Origin: JBPEWY01 sp965224095
GTDB taxonomy: Bacteria > Bacteroidota > Bacteroidia > Flavobacteriales > Flavobacteriaceae
NCBI GenBank assembly: GCA_965224095.1
Contig: OZ245039.1
Location: 930,001 to 994,000 of the forward strand
Direction: 5' to 3'
DNA: 64,000 nt
Positions 53,600-61,333 of the stretch are shown here, piece after piece. A program made the translations under genes and the position numbers. The notes under the pieces were generated by a model that was not told the origin of the DNA, searched no databases, and saw nothing but the letters and a program-made list of their open reading frames with translations. The stretch's first letter is position 1, and every line of letters starts with the position of its first letter.

Positions 53600-54871
53600 T
53601 TAATCTTTAATTACAAGGATATCTATTTCCCTTTCTGACTTTTCTAATGCTAACCCGTATTTCGCTAACTCTGAATGTACAAAATTTGGATTTTCATTTC
53701 TCCATTTAATATTAATATCATAGTTTTCATGCAGATTCGTTTCGTTAATAATTGGCTTTCCTAAATTATTTTCTAAATAATTACATAAATCAGAAATCGG
53801 ACCATTTACTATATTTATTCTCTCTCCGTACCTAACAAATTTTTCTGAAACCTTAATGCTTTTTGATTGCTTTAGTTGCATTTTAGAGTTTGAATCTCTT
53901 TTTAAAATAAAAACAGGAAGTTTTCTTTTTTCTACAGTTACATTTAAATTAAAAAACTTCGTGATTTCTGATTGCATGATTTGGAATTTATTGTTTTTTA
54001 CAGATTCTGGAACAATAAGTTCATAGCAATAACGATTCGCTTTATCTTTGGAATCATACTTTTCTTTATTAACTATTTCATTTGCAACCCTTGTTCTGGG
54101 ATATTGCCAAGCAATTTCAATTAGCTTTGCAGCACCAAGATTTGAAACAAATATCCTCCTATTAGCATATACGCCTTGGTTAGCTAAATTTGACATTGAT
54201 GGATAATCCTTGCGATATGGTGTTAATATAGATTGAAACAAATAATTATTAGTATTATTTGATAAAGAATTCATGGGATTGAATTTCATATTATCCCTTT
54301 TTTCTGGAATATTGACTCTTTCGTTTTTTAACAATTTGCTTATGTTCTCACTCGTAATATAATCTCCATGTGTTATGGCTTTAACTATTTTATTTTTATC
54401 AAGAATAACATAATGAGGAATTGAAGCATGCTTAAAGTAGTCATTAAATACTCCTTCTGAATCAAGAATAATTGGGAGATTAATTGGGTTTTGAGAAAGA
54501 AAAGCAGTAATTCTTTCCTTTTTCTCATTTGAAACAAGAATTATTTTAAGCTTTTTACCAAATTCACTTTGTAATTTTTCCATTTTGGGAGTAGCTTTTA
54601 TACAGGGACCACACCAAGTTGCCCAGAAATCAAGTATAATTAAAGAATTTTTATAATCTTCTAATGTAGCAGCAACCGTTTTTCCATTTAGTAAATAATT
54701 AAAGTGAAAATTGGGAGTTTCTTCACCAATCTTAACTTCATTTATTGAATTAGATAGTTTATTGACTGTTTTAGTTTGCTCCTTATTTTCACAATTCATG
54801 AGTGATGCGAAAATTATAAATAGCATAATTACTTTTCTTAATTGATGTGTTTTGTTTCTATTATTCTTCAT
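53600..54871 (-). CDS. TlpA-type thioredoxin lipoprotein with C-terminal domain
   Basis: 423 residues. A basic n-region, hydrophobic core and lipobox (FASLMNC) suggest a lipoprotein. Residues about 50-180 form a TlpA/ResA-like thioredoxin fold with the active site WATWCGPC and the cis-Pro in SIPHYV. The remaining 240 residues are a separate beta-rich domain resembling the TlpA-associated domains of Bacteroidota (DUF3738-like, with a repeated VRYGERINIV/YLENNLGKPIINE order). It may reduce exported cysteine-containing proteins. In an otherwise immunity-type run it is an outlier. Confidence 0.85.
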   Translation of the reverse strand: MKNNRNKTHQLRKVIMLFIIFASLMNCENKEQTKTVNKLSNSINEVKIGEETPNFHFNYLLNGKTVAATLEDYKNSLIILDFWATWCGPCIKATPKMEKLQSEFGKKLKIILVSNEKKERITAFLSQNPINLPIILDSEGVFNDYFKHASIPHYVILDKNKIVKAITHGDYITSENISKLLKNERVNIPEKRDNMKFNPMNSLSNNTNNYLFQSILTPYRKDYPSMSNLANQGVYANRRIFVSNLGAAKLIEIAWQYPRTRVANEIVNKEKYDSKDKANRYCYELIVPESVKNNKFQIMQSEITKFFNLNVTVEKRKLPVFILKRDSNSKMQLKQSKSIKVSEKFVRYGERINIVNGPISDLCNYLENNLGKPIINETNLHENYDINIKWRNENPNFVHSELAKYGLALEKSEREIDILVIKD

Positions 54872-54955
54872 GGTGTAAATGTTTTCAACAGTATAAATAG
54901 ATATATTTTTAACAACATAAAAAAAATAACAGAGGTGGATTTTAGGGTTTAAACC

Positions 54956-55462
54956 TCATTTTTTTAACTCATCTCTATTCGAAATATTTAATTTTCTATA
55001 AATGTTATTTATGTGAGTTTTTACGGTGCTGATGCTAATAAAGAGTTCTTCTGCTATTTGTTTATTAGTCTTATCAGAATTAATTAGTTCAACAATAACC
55101 CTTTCTTGCTTTGTTAAAATAGACTTAAGATTAGAGTTACGCTTTTTATGTAATAATAGCCATATACCTAAAACAACTACAGGTATTAGAAAAAGTATAA
55201 TTTTAAGAAATAAACTTTTCTCTTTTTTTAAATTGCTTTCAGCTTGCGAAAAAGCGTCAATTTTGTTTTTATCGGGAGGAACAAATAATAGTGTATTATC
55301 TTTTCCCAAAGAATCAACAGTTGTAGAATCATAAAGAATAAGTGCTGGTTTCTGATTTTCATTATATATTATTGTATCAGGTTTGACTTCTATAGTATTC
55401 TGTGCTGCTAATGAAAAAGAAAGTAATAAAAAAAGAACATAGATAAGAACCAATCTTTGCAT
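54956..55462 (-). CDS. Membrane-anchored LuxR-type HTH regulator
   Basis: Start placed at the ATG giving MQRLVLIYVLFLLLSFSLAAQ; the frame extends further upstream but would overlap the hydrolase gene. 168 residues. A signal peptide is followed by an extracytoplasmic stretch of about 60 residues, a membrane helix near residue 100 and a C-terminal GerE/LuxR HTH (LTKQERVIVELINSDKTNKQIAEELFISISTVKTHINNIYRKL). Membrane-bound LuxR proteins are common in Bacteroidota, although usually with larger sensory parts. It probably acts on its neighbours. Confidence 0.83.
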   Translation of the reverse strand: MQRLVLIYVLFLLLSFSLAAQNTIEVKPDTIIYNENQKPALILYDSTTVDSLGKDNTLLFVPPDKNKIDAFSQAESNLKKEKSLFLKIILFLIPVVVLGIWLLLHKKRNSNLKSILTKQERVIVELINSDKTNKQIAEELFISISTVKTHINNIYRKLNISNRDELKK

Positions 55463-55518
55463 ATACTTTATTTTGTATTTCACTACTGATGTTTTTAGAT
55501 AGTTTGGTTGCATTTGTT

Positions 55519-56526
55519 TTATTTTTCTATCCAAGAAAAAACATACTCAATCATCTCATTCATTTTTCTTGAATTATTTTTTTTGTCAATAAAATAATGG
55601 TCACAATTAGGGTATACTTTATAGGTTAAATTACTTTTATTGTTTTTTAAAAATTCTAATTGGACATAGTCAGCCCCAAGAATGGATGAGTTTTTATCGT
55701 TCCCAGCTGTAACTAATAGGATGGGTATATTTAATTTTAACATATTTTCAAGAGGCGATTCCATACCATAACTTGCCCATCTTTTGTAAGTATGCCCTAA
55801 CCAAAACTTATCTGTTGCGTTAGGGTTCTTGTAAATATCTTGGAATTGCTTATATAAATTCTCTATATTTTGCTGTGCTTCTTCTTGAGTTATCAACCCT
55901 TTTGAAGCATTTAACCTCTCCTCAATAATAAAGTTGTATAATTGGTTTAATCCACCACCAACAATAGAAATAACTTTTGTAACTTTTTTATTTACTACGG
56001 CAAGTTTAGGTGCTGTTCTTCCTCCTTCAGAATATCCAATAACTATTATCTCGTTATTTTTTATAGGCAATTCAGTATTTAAAAAATCAATAATCTTTGA
56101 TGCAGAATTTACTCTCCAATCTAAACTCAACTTTTCTGTATACTCTTTGTTTGGTTTATATTTTTTTATAAACTCACGCCTTGAGTTAGCATTTAAACTA
56201 TCTGAAAAAGGGATACCAGGCTTACTGATTAATACAACATGATATTTTTTTGAAAGGCTATTATATCTAAAAGGAGTGGTTCCATAAATTTCTTTTGTGC
56301 TGTCTGGTTTGTTGATTTGATAATAGATTGGCAGGTTACCAGAGCCATCTAAAATGATTAACAAAGGTTTACTCTTTTTAATGTCATTTTTTGTTACATA
56401 AAAATTCACCTTTCCTAAAACAGTATCATTTAAAGCGTAGCTTTTCAATCCATATTCTTCAGGGGTTTTAACTTGTACTGTAGCAATAGTTGATAATAAT
56501 CCCAGTATTAGTATTTTTAGTCTCAT
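55519..56526 (-). CDS. Secreted alpha/beta hydrolase (dienelactone hydrolase-like)
   Basis: 335 residues with a short signal peptide (ILILGLLSTIATVQ). Catalytic elements: LLIILDGSGNLP as an oxyanion loop, the nucleophile elbow IVIGYSEGGRTAPKLAV, Asp in VTAGNDKNSSIL and His in NCDHYFID. The lid region is helical. Distinct from the hydrolases at 30672 and 35678. The next gene on the same strand is the LuxR-type regulator 57 bp downstream. Substrate unknown. Confidence 0.85.
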   Translation of the reverse strand: MRLKILILGLLSTIATVQVKTPEEYGLKSYALNDTVLGKVNFYVTKNDIKKSKPLLIILDGSGNLPIYYQINKPDSTKEIYGTTPFRYNSLSKKYHVVLISKPGIPFSDSLNANSRREFIKKYKPNKEYTEKLSLDWRVNSASKIIDFLNTELPIKNNEIIVIGYSEGGRTAPKLAVVNKKVTKVISIVGGGLNQLYNFIIEERLNASKGLITQEEAQQNIENLYKQFQDIYKNPNATDKFWLGHTYKRWASYGMESPLENMLKLNIPILLVTAGNDKNSSILGADYVQLEFLKNNKSNLTYKVYPNCDHYFIDKKNNSRKMNEMIEYVFSWIEK

Positions 56527-56542
56527 TTTATACTCAATTTTA

Positions 56543-57043
56543 TCATTTATTGTATTTCAGAAAATACTTTTCGCCTTCTATTGATAAAAGATCATACATT
56601 TCTTTAAAAACTTCTAAATTTTCTTTTTCAGTAGGTCTAAACCACCACCAACAGTCTTTGTTATCTGGACTTAATCTTTTCCAACCCATAGCCTTTGGAG
56701 ATATGGATTCTAATTGTTCTATTTCTGACACCTTTGGAATTACGCCATTAGCTTTTTTAATTTCCAGATTTATACAAATTGCTTTGCCATAAGGAGATGT
56801 TCCTAAAAGGATTGTTTCAATATTGTTGCTTCTTAACCTATAATAAAAGTAATCATTCCCTTCAAAACCATTTTTCTTGAGCATTGGTTTGAAATTTTCA
56901 TTAACCAACTTTTTAAATTCTTTACTGCCAATATTATGTTTTGGCCTGTCAACAACAATTCTACTAAATTGACTCAAAGGGAAGTCAGACTTTCGTCTTT
57001 TATATTTAAAGTAAAAACCAAAAAGCTTTTCTAATAGTTCCAT
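56543..57043 (-). CDS. DUF4304 protein (immunity-type)
   Basis: 166 residues. The core NENFKPMLKKNGFEGNDYFYYRLRSNNIETILLGTSPYGKAICINLEIKK contains the family order: K-x-x-GF, FYYR, a hydrophobic strand and an INLEI strand; CWWWFRPTEKENLEVFKEMYDLL follows. DUF4304 proteins are frequent in immunity neighbourhoods. Intact, unlike the split relative at 51353. Same strand and small gaps to neighbours. Confidence 0.85.
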   Translation of the reverse strand: MELLEKLFGFYFKYKRRKSDFPLSQFSRIVVDRPKHNIGSKEFKKLVNENFKPMLKKNGFEGNDYFYYRLRSNNIETILLGTSPYGKAICINLEIKKANGVIPKVSEIEQLESISPKAMGWKRLSPDNKDCWWWFRPTEKENLEVFKEMYDLLSIEGEKYFLKYNK

Positions 57044-57081
57044 TATACTTATTTAAATATGATAGGTTTTTCTATAAACAA

Positions 57082-57498
57082 TTATTCTTCTTTTAAATTT
57101 CCTTTTGAGTCAAACAAGTCAGAGTATTTTTTAAAAAAAAGCTTATCTCCATAATCAATGGTATGATAAATTACTACGTCGTTTTCGAGCTTTATATATA
57201 TGTCATTTAATTCATCGACTAATATGTCAGAGATTATAATCTTCTTAAACCTTAAGTTCTTTTCGATTCCCCAATTTTTATGAGTAACCTCTTTTAATGG
57301 TTCTGAACTGTTCCACTCGTAAATCCAATCATTACTAAAGCTATATTTTTTACCATTTTCCAGTTGTAAAATAGTTGAGAAGTAATATGTATTACCTAAT
57401 CCATTCAAATGTTCAATTCCTTTAACTTGATCGGTATGAAGCACTTTAATTAGTCTTTTTCCAACTAATTTAGATTTGTATTCATTTAACGCATCCAT
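57082..57498 (-). CDS. Small soluble protein, immunity-like
   Basis: 138 residues, beta-rich. Segments such as LGNTYYFSTILQLENGKKYSFSNDWIYEWNSSEPL and LENDVVIYHTIDYGDKLFFKK resemble short single-domain immunity proteins, but I cannot name a family. It lies between a DUF4304 and an SMI1/KNR4 gene in the same transcript. Confidence 0.65.
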   Translation of the reverse strand: MDALNEYKSKLVGKRLIKVLHTDQVKGIEHLNGLGNTYYFSTILQLENGKKYSFSNDWIYEWNSSEPLKEVTHKNWGIEKNLRFKKIIISDILVDELNDIYIKLENDVVIYHTIDYGDKLFFKKYSDLFDSKGNLKEE

Positions 57499-57527
57499 TT
57501 AGTTTAGCCATTATTAATTTCGATTTC

Positions 57528-57941
57528 CTACTTTATTCCAATTTTCTCCCCTATGTATTCTTTAAATGTTTTTCCTGTATAGAATACTGTTCCATTATCG
57601 TGCCAAAATTCAACTACTTCATTAAGGTTCTTTTCAAAATCGAAACCGGCTAAATCACCAGCGAAATTATCTCCAAAAAATTTTATATCCTCCTTTATTT
57701 CATAAACATCTTCAAGTCCTAATTCAGAAAGACCGAAAAGATAATCCTGAACTTGAAATTGACACTCTTTAAAACTTCCACAGCCTATTTCTTTTAAGTA
57801 TGATAAATATTCTTCAGAAATATTACTAAAGCTCTGTCTTAACTCGTTCAATTCAGATTCTGTTAACTTTTTTCGAGAATTTGAACTGTCAGTCTTGTTT
57901 TCAACTTTGTTTAAAAAGCTTAATTCTAAATTATACTCCAT
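57528..57941 (-). CDS. SMI1/KNR4 family immunity-type protein
   Basis: 137 residues. LTESELNELRQSFSNISEEYLSYLKEIGCGSFKECQFQVQDYLFGLSEL and GDLAGFDFEKNLNEVVEFWHDNGTVFYTGKTFKEYIGEKIG follow the SMI1/KNR4 order: a helix with P/SEEY-x-x-(F/Y)L, GxG-x-F, a GDxAGFD strand and a terminal F-x-x-(Y/F)I helix. It is the first gene (promoter-proximal) of the minus-strand array. A compact single-domain member, versus the 323-residue one at 45088. Confidence 0.85.
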   Translation of the reverse strand: MEYNLELSFLNKVENKTDSSNSRKKLTESELNELRQSFSNISEEYLSYLKEIGCGSFKECQFQVQDYLFGLSELGLEDVYEIKEDIKFFGDNFAGDLAGFDFEKNLNEVVEFWHDNGTVFYTGKTFKEYIGEKIGIK

Positions 57942-58066
57942 TTGTTCCTTTAAATTGATTACTTCAAGAATTGATAGTAGTACTGGTTTGAGAACGAAAA
58001 GATAAGAAAATTGTAAACACTAATTAGATGGTTTTTAACAATTGGGTTAGGATACACATATTTACA

Positions 58067-58386
58067 TTATTTGTTATAAGAACATTTTTCTTTAATGATT
58101 GATTTCTGTAGCTTAACTCTTAAGGTATTAATATCGTCACTTACTTTTCGTTCAATGACTTTAGCATAAATTTGAGTAGTAGCAATTTTTGAATGACCTA
58201 ATAATTTTGAAACTGTTTCAATTGGAACACCATTACTTAATGTTATTGTAGTGGCGAATGTATGTCTGGCAATATGAAAGGTAAGATATTTTTCAATCTT
58301 AAGTTCTTTGGCTACTTCCTTAATGTACTGGTTCATTTTTTGGTTGGAATATACTGGAAGAAGTTTTCCTGTTTGGATACATTTTG
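58067..58386 (-). pseudogene. C-terminal fragment of tyrosine integrase
   Basis: Continues the integrase after IS256 copy 2 (CIQTGKLLPVYSNQKMNQYIKEVAKEL...). The fragment holds the second half of the catalytic domain: HIARHTFATTI (HxxR), LLGHSKIATTQ (His) and IYAKV with the tyrosine nucleophile. The remainder is at 59724-60650. Confidence 0.88.
58379..58386. repeat. 8-bp target duplication, left of IS256 copy 2
   Basis: ACATTTTG, repeated at 59724-59731, directly abutting the IS ends. This is the normal IS256-family duplication length. Confidence 0.92.
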
Positions 58387-58415
58387 AGGACTATCTCATA
58401 AAGTGTGTAAATAGG

Positions 58416-58445
58416 AAATTAGCGGGGGCATGCCCCCGCTAATTT
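58416..58445. repeat. 30-bp perfect palindrome upstream of IS256 transposase (copy 2)
   Basis: Same element as at 44299-44330, one base pair shorter on each side. Arms begin AAATTAGCGGGGGCA, centre CATG. Confidence 0.9.
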
Positions 58446-58473
58446 TTTGTCTAATTTTAAATATTTACACATT

Positions 58474-59670
58474 ATGAAGAAAGAAGAGTTGTTCAACGAC
58501 GATTTTCTAAAGCAGTTCAAGAGCGGAGACGAGCTCAACGGCTTTTTGAAACAGCTTCAAAAGCGCGGCATCGAGAAGATGCTTGAAGGTGAACTCGACG
58601 GCCATCTGGACTATGAAAGGCACCAGCGTTCGTCTAATGTCAACAAGCGCAATGGTCATTCCAAGAAGAAGATAAGGACTTCCTTCGGGGAGAGTGAGAT
58701 AGCCGTCCCCAGGGATAGGGACGCATCGTTCAACCCCATGGTAGTGCCCAAACGGGGCAATATGGTGGACGGACTGGAGAACATCATCGTGTCCCTTTAT
58801 GCTAAAGGGATGTCTGTAAGTGACATTGAAGAGCAGATACGCGAGGCCTATGGGTTCGAGGTATCCACCTCGACCATATCACGTATTACTGAAAAGGTGG
58901 CTGCCGACATAACGGCATGGCAGAACCGCCCCCTGGAGCAGGTCTACCTAATCGTATGGATGGACGGTATTGTTTTCAAGGTCAGGGAATCCTCCAAGGT
59001 GATCAACAAGACCGTCTACGTGGCCGTAGGGCTTCGTAGGGACGGGAAAAAGGAGGTGCTGGGCCTGTGGCTGGGTAAGAACGAATCGGCCGCCTTCTGG
59101 ATGTCGGTGCTCACTGATATCAAGGCACGTGGCACCAAAGATATCTTGATCACCGCTACAGACAACCTCAATGGTTTTACCGATACCATCAAGAACGTCT
59201 TTCCACAGTCAAAGACCCAGATATGTGTGGTGCACCAGATACGCAATGCCTCACGTTATGTGGTATGGAAGGACAAAAAGGAATTCACCTCCGATATGAA
59301 AGGCATCTACAACGCCCCCAACGAGAAGGCCGCCAAGGTCGCTCTGGAGGACTTCGCCAAGAAATGGCAGGACAAGTATTCCTATGCTATAAAGAGTTGG
59401 AGGGAGAACTGGGACGAACTTACTGTGTTCTTTGAGTTCCCCTTGGAGATACGCAAGATCATCTATACTACCAACCTTATCAAGAACCTCAATGGGAAGA
59501 TCAGAAAGTACACCAAGAACAAGTTATCATTCTCAACCGATGATGCGGTAATGAAATCCGTATATTTGGCCACAAGGGAGGCCACCAAAAAATGGAAGAT
59601 GCCCATCAGGAATTGGGGTATTATTTTAAATCAATTCCTTACGATCTATGAAAAAAGGGTCCGACTTTAA
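58474..59670 (+). CDS. IS256-family transposase, copy 2 (catalytic Glu replaced by Lys)
   Basis: 398 residues, same length as copy 1. D164 (VWMDGIVFKV) and D230 (TATDNLNG) are present, but codon 337 (59482-59484) is AAG (Lys) where copy 1 has GAG (Glu): TTNLIKNLNGKIRK versus TTNLIENLNGKIRK. This position corresponds to the third member of the DDE triad by both motif and spacing, so the enzyme is probably inactive. The 3' part is nearly identical to copy 1 while the 5' part is divergent. Confidence 0.92.
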   Translation: MKKEELFNDDFLKQFKSGDELNGFLKQLQKRGIEKMLEGELDGHLDYERHQRSSNVNKRNGHSKKKIRTSFGESEIAVPRDRDASFNPMVVPKRGNMVDGLENIIVSLYAKGMSVSDIEEQIREAYGFEVSTSTISRITEKVAADITAWQNRPLEQVYLIVWMDGIVFKVRESSKVINKTVYVAVGLRRDGKKEVLGLWLGKNESAAFWMSVLTDIKARGTKDILITATDNLNGFTDTIKNVFPQSKTQICVVHQIRNASRYVVWKDKKEFTSDMKGIYNAPNEKAAKVALEDFAKKWQDKYSYAIKSWRENWDELTVFFEFPLEIRKIIYTTNLIKNLNGKIRKYTKNKLSFSTDDAVMKSVYLATREATKKWKMPIRNWGIILNQFLTIYEKRVRL

Positions 59671-59723
59671 GTAAAAGTCAAACCCCCGCTATTTTTAACT
59701 TACACACTTATTGGGATAGTGTC

Positions 59724-60650
59724 ACATTTTGGATGTTTTGCGTATTTTTCAATAATTATCAAAGCTGAATCTAATAAGGGTACATGAACTTTTGTTACTG
59801 TCTTTTCCCTTTTGGTCATTAACCATTTGTTACCATCAATACCTAAAACTATATTTTCTTGAGTAAGTAAAAACACATCACAATATGCTAACCCTGTGTA
59901 ACAGGAAAATACAAAAATGTCCTTTGCTATTTTATGGGTTTCTTTCTCCAATATTGAATTTTCTAAAGTGTTGAGCTCTTCTTCTGTTAAAAAATCTCTT
60001 TCTACTTTTTCAAAATGTAATTGGTAATTAATTGCTGGGTCTTTTTCTAACCATTCCAATTTCATACCCAATTTGCAGAGCTTTTTAAAGCGTTCAATAT
60101 GCTTCATTAAGCCATTGTTATTGAGACTGGGAAGTTTGTGTAAATACTGCTCAAAATCAATTACAAAAGCATAATTAAGCTGTTTTAATTGTATGTCATC
60201 AACTTTGTATATCTTTTTGATAAACTTCTTAAGGTATCTTTCAGTCGTCTTATAGTTTTTTAGTGTTCCTGGTTTAAGAACCGTTTGCATTGTTTTGTTA
60301 TGGTAACTTACCAACTGTAAAAGGGTTCTGTGCTGTTCGTCTGTTCCCAAATAACGAGATTTAACAGTGTCTACAGTTATTAGTTTTCCTTCTTTTTGAA
60401 GTTCGCTATAACTATCTTAAAGTTTATTTCTAACTTGTTGAATGTAACTATTAAGGGCTCTGGCTTCTTGTGAATTACCTTTTACTTTGCCTTTGCTTTT
60501 GTCCCATAACCTTTGGGATACATTTCGTTTTAAACTGATTTCGGAACGTTTACCATTTACTGTAATACGAACAAAGATCAATGCATTGTCTGTCTTTTTG
60601 GAATTGAGACGAGTAAAAAACGTTACGCCAAAGGTTGTTGTAGTTTTCAT
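59724..60650 (-). pseudogene. N-terminal fragment of tyrosine integrase with nonsense codon
   Basis: The frame from the ATG at 60650 starts MKTTTTFGVTFFTRLNSKKT, an arm-binding domain of the Bacteroidetes conjugative-element integrases. Codon 78 is TAA (60417-60419); the same frame continues as DSYSELQKEGKLITVDTVKS, then the core-binding domain (KNYKTTERYLKKFIKKI) and the start of the catalytic domain (FLTEEELNTLEN, YTGLAYCDV). It is then cut by IS256 copy 2. TGLAYCDV lacks the first catalytic Arg, as known for IntDOT-like enzymes. Two independent lesions make the integrase non-functional. Confidence 0.88.
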
Positions 60651-60784
60651 TTTGAAAGTGTTTTTGTTGAACGAAAATCTCGTAACACGAAAATCAAATC
60701 ACTTTCAAAAAATTCTTATGTCTTGGTGAACTCACCGAATCACTCACCTAATAACTCACTTTTATATTAAGTGAGCTTATTTTA

Positions 60785-60831
60785 AAAAAATAGCCAAATC
60801 CTTTATTTACAAGGTATTCGGCTATTTTTTG
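60785..60831. terminator. Bidirectional terminator
   Basis: AAAAAATAGCC / GGCTATTTTTT stem with a partly paired inner region (AAATCCTT / AAGGTATT) and A/T runs on both sides. It isolates the integrase region from sequence to its right. Confidence 0.85.
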
Positions 60832-60859
60832 TGCGGTTTTAGTTTTCTTTAAAACCCTT

Positions 60860-60878
60860 AAAAGTCGGGGTGGCAGGA
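60860..60878 (-). other. Possible att site: tRNA 3'-end-like fragment
   Basis: On the minus strand the bases read TCCTGCCACCCCGACTTTT, which is how the 3' end of a flavobacterial tRNA-Pro(TGG)-like gene reads (T-arm end, acceptor strand, discriminator C, T tail). Similarity stops at the T loop, so it is not a whole tRNA. It lies 210 bp from the integrase start, where att sites of such elements usually sit. No second copy was found in the window. Confidence 0.4.
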
Positions 60879-61333
60879 ATACACCTTTCACTCCTAATAT
60901 TTTCATTTTCAGTAAATTAACCATTATAGTAAAGTATGGGTCCCTTCCAGTTCCCTTTTATGGTTGATTTAACCTGCGCTAAGCGTGCGCAAATATAAAT
61001 ATATCGCTATAAAAAAAGAAAATTAAATCAAGTTCAACTTTTTTAAACTTGTATCCCCGTGATTTTTGCAATTCAGAGTTATGCTGTTTAAATATGAAAA
61101 ATCTAAAAAGCTAAAACTTATTAACACTTTCAAGTAAAAATTTCATTCATTTCGAAAATAACTTAACTATTTGTACACCTTAGTATTATTGATGTAATAA
61201 ATATATTACACAAATACGCTACTTAGTTAACACTAATGTTCAGAGAGCTATACCTGTTTGTGTTAATAAATTAGTTTGTTAAGTATGGTCATAATTCCCA
61301 CATTTGTGCCCGTTTTACTTTAAATTCCTACCA

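Larger units (their letters stand above)
58387..59723 (+). mobile_element. IS256-family insertion sequence, copy 2
   Basis: 1337 bp, inverted relative to copy 1. Ends AGGACTATCTCATAAAGTGT (left) and GACACTATCCCAATAAGTGT (inward from right). Flanked by an 8-bp direct repeat. It disrupts the tyrosine integrase. Its transposase has a Lys in place of the catalytic Glu. Confidence 0.93.
60651..61333. other. Non-coding stretch between integrase and RHS-type gene
   Basis: 683 bp. Contains a bidirectional terminator (60785-60831), a fragment resembling a tRNA 3' end (60860-60878) and an AT-rich leader before the RHS-type gene. No credible gene was seen. Confidence 0.6.

Noticed and set aside
43021..59723. 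The two IS256 copies as a composite transposon carrying the immunity array
   Set aside because: Each copy is flanked by its own matching repeats (29 bp and 8 bp). A composite transposon would show one duplication at the two outer ends only.
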